A stretch of 64,000 nucleotides of DNA from Spirochaetae bacterium HGW-Spirochaetae-4 (GTDB lineage: Bacteria; Spirochaetota; Spirochaetia; Sphaerochaetales; Sphaerochaetaceae). The position numbers were made by a program, and so were the translations under genes. Shown one piece after another: positions 8,832 through 17,789 of the stretch; position 1 is the stretch's first letter; the number at the start of each line of letters is the position of its first letter. The notes below the pieces were generated by a model, which searched no databases, was not told the DNA's origin, and saw only the letters and a list, made by a program, of their open reading frames with translations. Location: NCBI GenBank assembly GCA_002839335.1, contig PGXU01000014.1, positions 1 to 64,000 of the forward strand, in the 5' to 3' direction.

Positions 8832-9870
8832 TGAACGAGGCACCGCCAAGGAGTCTTGGACACTGTCCTTGCTTCACCATGATGATTCCCATGAGTTGTT
8901 CGAGCACCATCGGTTGCAGTTCGGTTCCCATTTCCCTGGTCTTGATATCGTATTCGCCTATGCGGGCGATTATGGAGCGGGTTACGTCCAGCGGATACCG
9001 TTGGACCGCCGAGCGGTAGGTTCCCTCGTCCTTCTTGCGTCTGATTGCGGCGGACTTGCCCATTACCTTGACCTGCTTGACAGCATCATCCCAAGGATAC
9101 CCCTGTTCGAGGAGCTCCTCCAGAGAGACCAGTCGTCGGAATTGCCACAACAAGCCCCCAAGCATGGGGACGGCATCGCCTTCTCCCGAGCGGATCAAGG
9201 TATGGAGGATATCGAGCACACGCTCATACGATCCCGTCGCGATGTGTTCGAACAGCGAGAACACACTCTCCTGCCGGGTATGTTGGATATAACGCAGCAC
9301 AGCTTCCTCGGTTACGGTATCGCCACCATCGGATGCGATGAACTGCATGAGTTGTTGTGAAGTCGCACGCAACTCCTGGGTATTGTTCTCAACCAATTCC
9401 AACAACACTTCGACGGCATCCGCGGTGATTCCGAAGTTGGCGGTGGAGAAGAGATTACGCACCCACTCGTGTTTCCTGTTGTCGAACATCTCCCAGAATA
9501 CCTGGACTTGCTGTTTGGGTACCTGGCCGGTGAGTTTGCCCGACAGGTAGTTTTCCGCGCTGATAATGACCAGTGTGGCTGTATCGGAAGGTTCCTTGAT
9601 ATACTCCGCCAACTCCTTGATCTGGCCTGCCTGCAGGTTTTCTGCTTGGCTAAGAATTACCAAACGATGTTCTGAAAACAATGAGTTGTTGGATAAAGCA
9701 GTGAATATCTCCCCATTGAGGGTTTCAAATGGGTAGAAACGATGAATCTCGGGATCCGCTCCGAATTCCTTTCGCAAGTTGGCGCGGATCTCTTTCAAGC
9801 GTACACCCTTCTCACCTGCCTCAGGTCCGAGAAGTACATGGATTCGTTTGTTCTCAGTGCTCATAATCAC
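8812..9870 (-). CDS. holA: DNA polymerase III delta subunit
   Basis: HolA (about 350 aa) is the clamp-loader wrench that opens the beta clamp. The N-terminal HVLLGPEAGEK and the LFSEHRLVILSQAENL block are typical of bacterial delta. The domain III region (WQFRRLVSLEELLEQG) fits too. The start is a GTG at 9870, or the in-frame ATG at 9864; both lie inside the lexA 3' end, so translation is probably coupled to lexA. It ends inside the uvrC 3' end. Confidence 0.88.
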   Translation of the reverse strand: MIMSTENKRIHVLLGPEAGEKGVRLKEIRANLRKEFGADPEIHRFYPFETLNGEIFTALSNNSLFSEHRLVILSQAENLQAGQIKELAEYIKEPSDTATLVIISAENYLSGKLTGQVPKQQVQVFWEMFDNRKHEWVRNLFSTANFGITADAVEVLLELVENNTQELRATSQQLMQFIASDGGDTVTEEAVLRYIQHTRQESVFSLFEHIATGSYERVLDILHTLIRSGEGDAVPMLGGLLWQFRRLVSLEELLEQGYPWDDAVKQVKVMGKSAAIRRKKDEGTYRSAVQRYPLDVTRSIIARIGEYDIKTREMGTELQPMVLEQLMGIIMVKQGQCPRLLGGASFTTDARI

Positions 9871-10471
9871 GGATTATCATATGCAGCTTGCCAAGGACGG
9901 TCACATCCTTCGAGTAGAGCGAACCATATTTGGGGTTCTCCGGTCTCAGTTCTATGGCGTTGCTGGTAAGGTAGAACCGTTTGAGTGTAACCCGGTTCTC
10001 TTCGCCGACCCTTGCGACGACTATCTCGCCATTGTTGGCATTGCCTGTCTGTTTGATGATTGCGAGGTCTCCGTCGAGAATACCGGCATCGACCATGCTG
10101 TCGCCCTCGACATGCAAGGCGAAGTACGGCCCTTTGCCGGGAATGAGTGTGGTCGGTATATGCAACTCGAATTCCTTGTTCTCTTCGGCCAGGATCGGCA
10201 AACCTGCCGCAGTGGATCCAAGGACGGGAATCGCAATGGTTTCAATCGTGGGAGCAGGAGAAAACCCGACAACTCCGGTGGAACGGGAAATACCTTCGGA
10301 GGAATGGATAGCTCCTTTCCGTTCGAGCGCCTTCAGGTGGTCATGCGCCGCCTTCACCGTTATGCCGAACTGTTTGGCGATATCCCTTACTGCAGGGGCA
10401 TACGAGTTGCTTTCGATATACCGTTTTATGAATTCAAGTACTTCACGTTGTCTATCCGTCAGGCCTTTCAT
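9854..10471 (-). CDS. lexA: SOS repressor LexA
   Basis: The 205-aa repressor has an N-terminal winged helix-turn-helix (LTDRQREVLEFI ... ITVKAAHDHLKALERKGAI). The self-cleavage bond is A89-G90 in GSTAAGLPI. The catalytic dyad is S125 (GDSMVDAG) and K164 (VTLKRFY). All residues needed for RecA-stimulated autocleavage are intact. It lies nine bases after ptsH and overlaps holA by 17 bases, so it appears embedded in the hpf-hprK-ptsH-lexA-holA run. No LexA operator could be identified by eye. Confidence 0.96.
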   Translation of the reverse strand: MKGLTDRQREVLEFIKRYIESNSYAPAVRDIAKQFGITVKAAHDHLKALERKGAIHSSEGISRSTGVVGFSPAPTIETIAIPVLGSTAAGLPILAEENKEFELHIPTTLIPGKGPYFALHVEGDSMVDAGILDGDLAIIKQTGNANNGEIVVARVGEENRVTLKRFYLTSNAIELRPENPKYGSLYSKDVTVLGKLHMIIRDYEH

Positions 10472-10480
10472 TGCTTGCTC

Positions 10481-10744
10481 CTATTCCTCGAATCTGTTGA
10501 GAAAGAGCTGTGCGATAGCCTCGGCAGCCTCCTGCTCATCAGATCCTTCTGTTGAAATCGTCAATCGGGATTTGTAGGCCGCACCAAGGGTGATTATTCC
10601 CATGATCGACTTCCCGTTGATTTTCATACTGTCCTTCTCTATATAGAGGTTGGACGAATATCGGTTCGCAATCTTGACAATCAATGCTGCTGGCCTGGCG
10701 TGGATGCCGGCACGGTTCAGAACCTCGACTTCTCGTTCGACCAT
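10481..10744 (-). CDS. ptsH: Phosphocarrier protein HPr
   Basis: With the ATG at 10744 the protein has 87 residues and both key sites fall at canonical positions: His15 in AGIHARPA (phosphorylated by EI) and Ser46 in NGKSIMG (HPr kinase target). A TTG six bases upstream has better spacing to GAGGAG, but would shift the numbering. The hprK stop lies three bases upstream of this ATG. With hprK adjacent and no EI or EII genes nearby, HPr may serve mainly in regulation here. Confidence 0.95.
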   Translation of the reverse strand: MVEREVEVLNRAGIHARPAALIVKIANRYSSNLYIEKDSMKINGKSIMGIITLGAAYKSRLTISTEGSDEQEAAEAIAQLFLNRFEE

Positions 10745-10746
10745 AA

Positions 10747-11727
10747 TCAAAATGTCTCCTCGTTGCTATAATATAGGTTCCGTGCCGATTCGCTCTCGAG
10801 CCATTTCAATACGCTCTGGTCGAATTCCTTGGCAGAATAATACCCGAGTTTCTTCAAGCGCTCGTTACGTGCTGCGGTTTCGATTATGATGGGAACATTT
10901 CTTCCCGGTTTGACCGGAATCTCCAGTTTGGGAACCGATATGCCCAACAGGGTCTCGGTCATTTCCTCCCCGACCCGGTCGTAGTTCTTGTTGGAATCCC
11001 ATTCCTCAAGGTTGACGAGCAGCTGCACTTGCTTCTTGTCCCGGATGGAACCGACACCGAACAGGTTCGCGAGGTTCAAGATTCCCAGTCCCCGTATCTC
11101 CATATGGTGGGCCAACAGTGGATTCTCTCCGCTTCCTATGAGGTATGTGTCGCTAATATTGCGCAACTTGACCGTATCGTCGCTGATGAGACGGTGTCCC
11201 CGTTCGATAAGCTCCAACGCTGTCTCACTCTTTCCGACGCCACTTTCACCGGTGATGAGGACTCCGATACCGTACACTTCCACCAATACCCCATGGATGG
11301 TGATCGTCTGGGCAAAGATCTCATCAAGCATCTGTATGAGACCACGGGTGAAATCGGCGGAACCCAAGGCTGTCTGCAATACGGAACAACCGGAGCGCTC
11401 GGCGATCTCGATGAAGCGTAGGCTCGGCCTTCCTCCGTCACAGAAGATGCACGTGGGAATGGGGTAGGAGAATAGGCGCTCCAATGCATCGAGATTGTTC
11501 TCAGTCTCCAATTTCTTCAGATACTGTTGTTCGCCCCTTCCGAAGACCTGGATACTTTCATGGCTGAACTCGTCGAAGAACCCGCTGAGTGGAAGTCCGG
11601 GTCGGCTGATTTTCGAGTTGGTGAGTTTTCGGGACAATCCGCTTCGCCCGGCGATGCAGGTGAGTTGCAGGTGATTGTGTTCCTTGAGATCCAGATCCAA
11701 TAGATCGAGAATGGAAAATTCAACCAT
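10747..11727 (-). CDS. hprK: HPr kinase/phosphorylase
   Basis: The 326-aa bifunctional enzyme phosphorylates or dephosphorylates HPr-Ser46. The Walker A motif GESGVGKS is at residues 160-167, followed by the HprK region RGHRLISDDTV. The start at 11727 is fixed by GGAGG four bases before the ATG; the longer open frame upstream lacks homology. It is followed directly by ptsH. A factor-independent terminator (11809-11832) separates it from hpf, so it may have its own promoter or be expressed by read-through. Confidence 0.95.
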   Translation of the reverse strand: MVEFSILDLLDLDLKEHNHLQLTCIAGRSGLSRKLTNSKISRPGLPLSGFFDEFSHESIQVFGRGEQQYLKKLETENNLDALERLFSYPIPTCIFCDGGRPSLRFIEIAERSGCSVLQTALGSADFTRGLIQMLDEIFAQTITIHGVLVEVYGIGVLITGESGVGKSETALELIERGHRLISDDTVKLRNISDTYLIGSGENPLLAHHMEIRGLGILNLANLFGVGSIRDKKQVQLLVNLEEWDSNKNYDRVGEEMTETLLGISVPKLEIPVKPGRNVPIIIETAARNERLKKLGYYSAKEFDQSVLKWLESESARNLYYSNEETF

Positions 11728-11808
11728 AATTCCTCCAGCCAAACTATACCACATCTTACCCAACTATGTGAGCGTTTGTTAAGTAGTTTTGCCTGGGTAA
11801 ACCAAATG

Positions 11809-11832
11809 AAAAGCCCCGGATCGCTCCGGGGC
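11809..11832 (-). terminator. Intrinsic terminator after hpf
   Basis: The perfect 8-bp stem GCCCCGGA / TCCGGGGC has a GCGA tetraloop, followed on the minus strand by TTTT. It lies between hpf and hprK. Confidence 0.8.
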
Positions 11833-11866
11833 ACTACATATACATGCTGTTTTTCAACGGATTCTA

Positions 11867-12163
11867 TCAATGTTCCTGTATCTTTCCCTTCTCCTTGCGG
11901 GATACTGCTTCCAGCTTGTCAACCAATAGTTCGATCCCTTCGTACAGTTCGTAACAGTCGGTGCTGACCAATTTTACCGGTCCCCACGAAAAATGGACTT
12001 TTCCATCAAGGTGGAAACCCTGACCCAACGTCTCCCGGGTAACAGTAATGGAGAGATCGTGGATGAAACTCTCTGCGAATGAGAGTTTTTGGAGTTTCTT
12101 GTCGAAAAACTCACGGGTCGCATCGCTCACATTGTAGTGGATTCCTCTGATTTCTAGATTCAT
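11867..12163 (-). CDS. hpf: Ribosome hibernation promoting factor (short HPF/RaiA)
   Basis: The 98-aa protein starts MNLEIRGIHYNVSDATREFF and has the basic/acidic pattern of ribosome-associated sigma-54 modulation proteins (LSITVTRETLGQGFHLDG; LYEGIELLVDKLEAV). It would inactivate ribosomes in stationary phase. Only the N-terminal domain is present, so it is the short form. GGAGG four bases before the ATG at 12163 fixes the start. Its usual neighbour rpoN is separated here by a plus-strand GGDEF gene. Confidence 0.9.
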   Translation of the reverse strand: MNLEIRGIHYNVSDATREFFDKKLQKLSFAESFIHDLSITVTRETLGQGFHLDGKVHFSWGPVKLVSTDCYELYEGIELLVDKLEAVSRKEKGKIQEH

Positions 12164-12298
12164 AAGTCCTCCTTCAAAAGGTCGTGTAAAAAGGATACGG
12201 CTCCACAGGTGAAAAGTCAAATGGAAAGCCGAAGGTCGGTATCTTCACCCAATCGACCGATTTCATGCAATTTTCTCGGCATGGGTAAATTCTTGTGG

Positions 12299-12304
12299 TA
12301 GACT
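12299..12304 (+). promoter_or_regulatory. Extended -10 box of the GGDEF gene
   Basis: TGGTAGACT gives an extended TGn plus TAGACT hexamer, eight bases before the ATG at 12313. No Shine-Dalgarno lies in between. No good -35 is seen. Confidence 0.4.
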
Positions 12305-12312
12305 GAAAAATC

Positions 12313-13989
12313 ATGAATCTACAGCGAAAAATCTTTCAGATCATCGGGACACTGCTATTTATCCTTGTTGTACTTGCGACCCTGTTGGATGTTTCGAACA
12401 TGAAACTCGAACCCATCTGGGAAACCAATGCCTACCGTCTCGATGACGGGTGGACACTCACGATCGACGGGGAACGACGACAGATCGATTTCCAATTGCC
12501 CACAGTCCTGAAATCGGATCGGTTGACCGGGAAGACAGTTGTCCTTTCCCGTACGATACCGGACGATGTCCGCCATTTGAACAGCCTCATGATACGTACT
12601 TCACAAAAGAGTGTCGAAGTCCGGGTGGATGGAGAACGGGTGTACCTGTACGATGGGAACCTGGATGCCCGACGCTTGAAGATTCTCGGTTATCTCAACC
12701 ATTTCGTGTGGTTGGGAGACCATGCTCCAGGAAAAGAACTTGAAATAGTCACAGTTGCGAATGATCCGCGTACGAGCGAAACTTTTTACGATGTATATAT
12801 CGGCTCCCGCGTATCGCAGATCGTGGCTTTGTTGCAATACGATGGCTTTTCGTTCCTGTTCGGACTGCTTATTCTCCTCACCGCCGCAATGGTATCCCTT
12901 CTAACGTTCACGTTGTTCAGAAAATTGGAGATACGCAAGAGCGCCCTATCCTTCGCAGGTATCGAATTCTGTGCAGGTTTGTGGATTATAAGCGGCAGCA
13001 TGTCGACCCAGTTGATAATCCATAACCAACTGGTCCTGTTGGTGTTCGGGCTGGTCGCCATGTTCCTCCTGCCGTATTTCCTGACCAGCTTTGTAATCAA
13101 CATGTATCGCATACCGCAATCGAAATTGCTCGGACGTATCGTCTTGGTGTTCCCGTATGGATTTATCGTCATTTCATCTCTCCAGTTGATGGGGATCCTC
13201 ACCTATTACGACATTTTAACTCCCTCTGCCATCATACTGCTATCGTATCTTGTTCTCCTGATCTTCTTCTCGTTACGTGCCTACCTGCGGGGGAATTCTG
13301 CTGTAAAGCAATTTCTCATCGCAATCTCCTGCCTCATGGCTTCCGTTGTCGGTGAACTGGTCCTGTTGCTGTTGCCGTTCATGACATTGCTCAATGCACT
13401 GATACTCAACTTGGGTATCGTGGCATTCGGGACAGTCCTGTTACGTCAAGTGCTTGTCCTGGTTATGAAATTCGTAGAAAGGAAAGGAAAAGAAGAATAC
13501 CTGCTCTCGTTGGCGCATACCGATGGTCTGACCGGATTGTCGAACCGACGGGCTTTCGAAGAGCGGATGGACGGGATACGCAAGTGCAGCCGGTTGATCC
13601 ATCCGATTGGTCTGATGGTGTTCGATGTGAATGATCTGAAGATGCTCAATGACAAGGAAGGCCATGCGGCGGGTGATGCCTTGCTGCGGGAAGTTGCACG
13701 GCAATTGTCCCGCTGGTTCGCCCAGACTGGGGATGTGTATCGTATCGGTGGAGATGAATTCGCCATGATCTGCGATCCTTGCAACACAGCTTCCTATGAA
13801 TCGATACGCAAGGAGATTGCCTCGGATATGCTTGTGCGAGCGAAAGATCCCGCCCGTTTCAGCCTGGCATTCGGTGAGGCCCTGTTCACGCCAAACGGTG
13901 AATTCGTTTCCATCGACGAGGTCTTTGCCGAAGCCGATGCGCGCATGTACCGGCATAAGATGGAGATGAAAAACGGATTTGTCAGGTAG
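12313..13989 (+). CDS. Membrane diguanylate cyclase (extracytoplasmic sensor + multi-TM + GGDEF)
   Basis: The 558-aa protein has one N-terminal TM helix (about 8-24) and a periplasmic beta-rich domain (about 30-165, resembling a 7TMR-DISM/galactose-binding sensor). About seven TM helices follow (175-385), then a cytoplasmic GGDEF domain. The catalytic motif RIGGDEF is intact (GGDEF at 479-483), so it should make c-di-GMP. The RxxD inhibitory site upstream of the motif is absent (QTGD), so product inhibition is probably lost. It has no Shine-Dalgarno. It interrupts the usual rpoN-hpf neighbourhood and overlaps rpoN convergently by eight bases. The ligand is unknown. Confidence 0.88.
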   Translation: MNLQRKIFQIIGTLLFILVVLATLLDVSNMKLEPIWETNAYRLDDGWTLTIDGERRQIDFQLPTVLKSDRLTGKTVVLSRTIPDDVRHLNSLMIRTSQKSVEVRVDGERVYLYDGNLDARRLKILGYLNHFVWLGDHAPGKELEIVTVANDPRTSETFYDVYIGSRVSQIVALLQYDGFSFLFGLLILLTAAMVSLLTFTLFRKLEIRKSALSFAGIEFCAGLWIISGSMSTQLIIHNQLVLLVFGLVAMFLLPYFLTSFVINMYRIPQSKLLGRIVLVFPYGFIVISSLQLMGILTYYDILTPSAIILLSYLVLLIFFSLRAYLRGNSAVKQFLIAISCLMASVVGELVLLLLPFMTLLNALILNLGIVAFGTVLLRQVLVLVMKFVERKGKEEYLLSLAHTDGLTGLSNRRAFEERMDGIRKCSRLIHPIGLMVFDVNDLKMLNDKEGHAAGDALLREVARQLSRWFAQTGDVYRIGGDEFAMICDPCNTASYESIRKEIASDMLVRAKDPARFSLAFGEALFTPNGEFVSIDEVFAEADARMYRHKMEMKNGFVR

Positions 13990-15403
13990 TGCGTTCGTAC
14001 GAGGAGTCGATATGCAAGGCCTTGCGGTATTTCGAGACGGTCCGGCGGGCAATCTTGATACCCTTGTTCTCCAACATATCGGCGATCTTCTGGTCCGATA
14101 GCGGCTTGTCTCCGGAATGTTCGTCGATAATCTCGCGCACCATATCCATGACCGCACGTTTGGAGACATCCTCTTCTCCGGGAGTGGTGGCTTGCAACGC
14201 CGAACTGAACAGTTCCTTGATGGGGATGATTCCCCAATCGGTATCGATATATTTCCCCTGTACTGCCCGGCTGATGGTCGTTTCATGTAGCGACAAGTCC
14301 TCGGCGATCTGCCGATACGTCAAGGGACGGAGATATCGTGGACCTTGTAGGAAAAACTCATGCTGAAACTTGAGTAACTCCAAGCCTATCTTCTTCATGG
14401 TCTCGCTGCGCATATTGATTTGGGTCATGAGCTGTGTCGCCGATTTGACGGCATTGTTGATATAAGCTGCGGTTTCCTTGTAGGCTTTATCCCTTGGGTC
14501 GGTAGCGAGGGCGGAGAACTCCGGGTCGATCGAAATGGTCGGAATATTCTCCGAATTCAACCGGAGCTGCAACCGTCCGTCGATCTTGCGGACAATCAGG
14601 TCGGGAATGACATATTGGGTTTCGATACTGTCGTATTGGAGCCCGGGGAAGGGGTTGAGTGTCTTGAGATACCGGTACAGGGTCTGTACATCCTCCTCCG
14701 CTATTCCCATGGATTTGGCGACCTCTTTGGTTTTGTTCAGCCGCAACAGTTCCAGGTGGTCGTAGACTATCGCGCTGAGGTGTTCGAGGTCTTCCGGAGC
14801 CAAATTGTCGGCTTTTGCCTGCAACACCAGCGACTCCCTGAAGTCAGTGGCACCCACACCAGGTGGATCGAGGCTCTGCACTATCGGAAGCATTGCCAAC
14901 AGCGTTTTCCGTGCATCGGCCTTGACCAGGGTCTCCGGTGGATTCTTGTGGAACCCGTTGTGGTCTAGATTGCTGATGATCAACATACCCAATTCCCGTT
15001 GCTGCTCGGAGAGTCGCAGGCACCCGAGTTGTCGCATGAGCGATTCCTGCAAGGTCTCCGATTTTGCCAATGCCCCTTCGAGGAACTGTTGGTTCCTGTC
15101 GGCCGACTCCTGGTCGTAATGGGAGGAGAGCCGGACATCGGACCGATACCTGTCCGGGTCGTAGGTTGTGGTATCGCTCAATTCGTCGTCGGGGCTTTTC
15201 CGACTTTCCTGTTCGGATATCCGTTCGATAGAAACCGATCGCTCGGTAGGAATCTCGATCGCGGGATTCTGCTCGATTTCCGCTTTGATCTTCTGCTGCA
15301 GCTCCAAGCTCGACATTGCGAGGATCTCGAACGTCTGGATGAGCTGGGGAGAGAGGGTCAGCTGTTGTTTCAGGGTTTGTTGTAGACCTAATGAAGGACT
15401 CAT
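13982..15403 (-). CDS. rpoN: RNA polymerase sigma-54 factor
   Basis: This 473-aa sigma factor has the Gln/Leu-rich region I (LGLQQTLKQQLTLSPQLIQ), the core-binding middle, and the C-terminal DNA-binding part with the RpoN box ARRTVSKYRKAL at about 452-463. It overlaps lptB by four bases, a classical lptB-rpoN pairing. No sigma-54 activator (AAA+ enhancer-binding protein) is encoded in the window. Confidence 0.96.
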   Translation of the reverse strand: MSPSLGLQQTLKQQLTLSPQLIQTFEILAMSSLELQQKIKAEIEQNPAIEIPTERSVSIERISEQESRKSPDDELSDTTTYDPDRYRSDVRLSSHYDQESADRNQQFLEGALAKSETLQESLMRQLGCLRLSEQQRELGMLIISNLDHNGFHKNPPETLVKADARKTLLAMLPIVQSLDPPGVGATDFRESLVLQAKADNLAPEDLEHLSAIVYDHLELLRLNKTKEVAKSMGIAEEDVQTLYRYLKTLNPFPGLQYDSIETQYVIPDLIVRKIDGRLQLRLNSENIPTISIDPEFSALATDPRDKAYKETAAYINNAVKSATQLMTQINMRSETMKKIGLELLKFQHEFFLQGPRYLRPLTYRQIAEDLSLHETTISRAVQGKYIDTDWGIIPIKELFSSALQATTPGEEDVSKRAVMDMVREIIDEHSGDKPLSDQKIADMLENKGIKIARRTVSKYRKALHIDSSYERTT

Positions 15404-16155
15404 GTGTTGTCACCTTCAGAAAAATCTTCACCAAAGTATATTCTGCGGGCATCGGGGTTCTGCAACAGCTCTTCCCGTTTACCGCTAGCGAGTATTTCGC
15501 CTTCATTGATTATGTGGGATTGGTGTGTGATCGCCAGCGTATCGCGAACGTTGTGGTCCGTGAGGAGTATGCCGATTCCCTTGCCCGCCAGTTTCTGGAC
15601 CAATTTCTTGATTTCATAGACAGCCTTCGGATCGATTCCCGCAAACGGTTCATCAAGCAAGAGGAACTTGGGATTGCTGCCGAGGCTTCTTGCTATCTCC
15701 GTCCTGCGCCGTTCACCCCCACTGAGGGTATAGCCGTACTGCTTCCTGATACCGGCTATGCCGAATTCCTCAAGGAGGTCCTCGACGACCGCCTGCTTTT
15801 CCTTCTTGTCCAAGTCGTCCCGGGTTTCCACAACAAGACGGATGTTGTCCTCGACCGACAGTTTTCGAAATATCGAGGGGTCTTGGGGGAGATAGGAGAG
15901 TCCCAGTCGGGAGCGCCGGTACATGGGCAGATCCGTTACGTCATGGCTGTTCAGGAGGATTGTTCCGGCATCGGCTTTGATGAACCCGACGATCATATAG
16001 AACATGGTTGTCTTTCCAGCGCCGTTGGGGCCGAGCAACCCGATGATTTGACCAGATTCCATGCTGAACGAGACATCCTTGACCACGAGTTTCCGCCCAT
16101 ATTGTTTGGCCAAGTTCCGGATATGGAGCGTCGCCTTGGAACGTGCATCAACCAT
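15400..16155 (-). CDS. lptB: LPS export ABC transporter ATP-binding protein LptB
   Basis: The 251-aa ATPase has Walker A GPNGAGKT, signature LSGGERRR and Walker B FLLLDEPFAGID. The sequence style (ITDHNVRDTL, RIYFGEDF) is LptB rather than a generic ABC protein. It powers extraction of lipid or LPS-like glycolipid from the inner membrane by LptFG, not found here. The ATG at 16155 is preferred over a TTG six bases upstream. It overlaps lptA and rpoN by a few bases each. Confidence 0.93.
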   Translation of the reverse strand: MVDARSKATLHIRNLAKQYGRKLVVKDVSFSMESGQIIGLLGPNGAGKTTMFYMIVGFIKADAGTILLNSHDVTDLPMYRRSRLGLSYLPQDPSIFRKLSVEDNIRLVVETRDDLDKKEKQAVVEDLLEEFGIAGIRKQYGYTLSGGERRRTEIARSLGSNPKFLLLDEPFAGIDPKAVYEIKKLVQKLAGKGIGILLTDHNVRDTLAITHQSHIINEGEILASGKREELLQNPDARRIYFGEDFSEGDNT

Positions 16156-16801
16156 GGACAATCCCTTCTATAGAACCTTCCATGACGATTTCATCTGTTT
16201 CGAGGTCCACGGTAGTGGCACTGGCTTGGTAGGTATCGCCTTTCCAGGCAATCGAGGTGTTTCCGACAAGTGCCAACCGCATGGTGGTCCTGTTGTATTC
16301 GATACTGTCGGCACGGCATACCATGGGTCCCGATTCGGTATGTCGCAACAGCTTCGCGGCAATTTGCAGCTTCATGGTGCCTTCGCTGCGGTTGTACGAC
16401 AGGTATGCGCCGCTGGCGATCACCTCATTCTCAAGATCCTGAATCTCCACCCAGCCATCGACCAGCAACTGTTCGGTCTCCCGATCGAAAGAGATGCTGG
16501 TACAGGTGATGACGATGTTGTTCTCCGTATCGGTTATGGTGACCGACCCGGTTCCGACCATGTACCGTGCATTCGGCCCGATAAGTTCGATGCTCTGGGC
16601 TTGGAAATCGATGCTGCCGGTCGAGACCATGGCACCTTGCGTCAGCATGATGGTTTCGCGTCCCTCGCGCATGACGGCACGGGTGTACCCGCCTTTGAAG
16701 GAGATCGGTTCAGCCGCCGCCAACATACCCGACGACCCGAGCAGGCAGACCAGGACAAGGAGGTTCCGTACGGTCCGATAGAATGTCATGCCTCTAGTCA
16801 T
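16148..16801 (-). CDS. lptA: LptA/OstA-like periplasmic protein
   Basis: The 217-aa secreted protein has a signal peptide (cleavage near LAAAEPI) and repeated beta strands of the OstA jellyroll type (TGSIDFQAQSIELIG, VTITDTENNIVIT, ADSIEYNRTTMRLALVG). It would bridge the periplasm in lipid export together with LptC and LptB. The ATG at 16801 has GGAAG eight bases upstream and overlaps lptC by eight bases. A second ATG at 16789 is possible. Confidence 0.8.
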   Translation of the reverse strand: MTRGMTFYRTVRNLLVLVCLLGSSGMLAAAEPISFKGGYTRAVMREGRETIMLTQGAMVSTGSIDFQAQSIELIGPNARYMVGTGSVTITDTENNIVITCTSISFDRETEQLLVDGWVEIQDLENEVIASGAYLSYNRSEGTMKLQIAAKLLRHTESGPMVCRADSIEYNRTTMRLALVGNTSIAWKGDTYQASATTVDLETDEIVMEGSIEGIVHG

Positions 16802-17342
16802 ACGTTAGTCTTCCTTCCTCCATGTACATGAATTCAAATGTCGCGGTAGAGAAGTCTCCCCGGAATCCGGTTCCTTTGAGTATATCATGTTCTTTGCTGA
16901 CGATGGTCACCAAAGTATCCGAATCTCCCTCCACGATCTTGTCCCCATGGTGCCATGTCAGCGAGACTGCGGACAACATGAAATCATCGCGATGGTTGTG
17001 GATTTCGACACCACCGGACATCACGACATCGTTTGTCTCGGTATCGACTATGGCCTTGCCGAACGAGCCGGAGAAAAGAAGCTCTCCTGCCGTATCGTCT
17101 TGGGTAAAGGTCGCGTTGTCGATGTACGCTTCACCGGCTTCACGGTACAACTCGATGGTCTGCGCATCGATACGAAGGGGGGAGGCCCCTTCCATGCCCA
17201 GCACATAGCGGGTTTGCTCCAGCCGCATATCGGGGAATGCCGCCGGTCGTTGGTCCCCTACCGCATCTTCAGGTGCGAACGAGCAGGAGGAGAAGACGAT
17301 CGTAGAGATGAGGAGCAAAAGCGGCACCCCGATTCTTTTCAC
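16794..17342 (-). CDS. lptC: LptC-like lipoprotein
   Basis: The 182-aa protein begins MKRIGVPLLLLISTIVFSSC with a lipobox Cys at 20, so it is anchored as a lipoprotein rather than by the single TM helix of E. coli LptC. The remainder is a beta-jellyroll typical of LptC (YVLGMEGASPLRIDAQTIELY, GGVEIHN, GTGFRGDFSTATFEF). The start is a GTG with AGGAG seven bases upstream. Position before lptA-lptB supports the assignment. Confidence 0.78.
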   Translation of the reverse strand: MKRIGVPLLLLISTIVFSSCSFAPEDAVGDQRPAAFPDMRLEQTRYVLGMEGASPLRIDAQTIELYREAGEAYIDNATFTQDDTAGELLFSGSFGKAIVDTETNDVVMSGGVEIHNHRDDFMLSAVSLTWHHGDKIVEGDSDTLVTIVSKEHDILKGTGFRGDFSTATFEFMYMEEGRLTYD

Positions 17343-17352
17343 TAGTGCACTC

Positions 17353-17772
17353 CTAGTTGGTTTGTCTGTCGATTACACGGGTAATCTTGGGGATATATTC
17401 CTTGGCTTTGGCCTTGGAGAATATCCGGCTTATCATGAACCCTACGGCGATACCACCGATTCCACTTATGATGCGTACTCCTTCACCTACGTCCGCAACG
17501 AGGGCGGAGGGGAGGTAATACCCCACGGGAAAGAGCAGGACTGGTACCAATAGGGCGACAAACCCCGCCAATACGGTCTTGCCGGGTGGTAGGTACAATT
17601 CCACCATATCTCCCACGGAGATGGTCTGTTCGGTATCGTTCTGGGCGACAAATGTCTTGCCCTTGGTTGCACAGAAGGAGCCGGCCTTGCAATTCTCGCA
17701 TCCGGCCGTTTGACAGGTGACGGTAACCACACCGTTGTCCTGCAGCGAAAGTACTGAAGCATGTTCGTACAT
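17353..17772 (-). CDS. RseC/MucC-family (SoxR-reducing system) membrane protein
   Basis: The 139-aa protein has four N-terminal cysteines (C20, C25, C28, C34) in a C-x4-C-x2-C-x5-C pattern, then a beta barrel-like segment (VGDMVELYLPP) and two TM helices (about 65-85 and 95-112). RseC proteins associate with Rnf complexes and reduce SoxR or tune sigma-E. No Rnf genes are in the window. GGAGG eight bases before the ATG supports the start. It lies between ymdB and lptC in one direction. Confidence 0.8.
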   Translation of the reverse strand: MYEHASVLSLQDNGVVTVTCQTAGCENCKAGSFCATKGKTFVAQNDTEQTISVGDMVELYLPPGKTVLAGFVALLVPVLLFPVGYYLPSALVADVGEGVRIISGIGGIAVGFMISRIFSKAKAKEYIPKITRVIDRQTN

Positions 17773-17789
17773 GTCTTAATCCTCCATTA

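Noticed and set aside
13441-14286. 281-codon minus-strand frame spanning the GGDEF and rpoN ends
   Set aside because: It is out of frame with both real genes and shows no family features.
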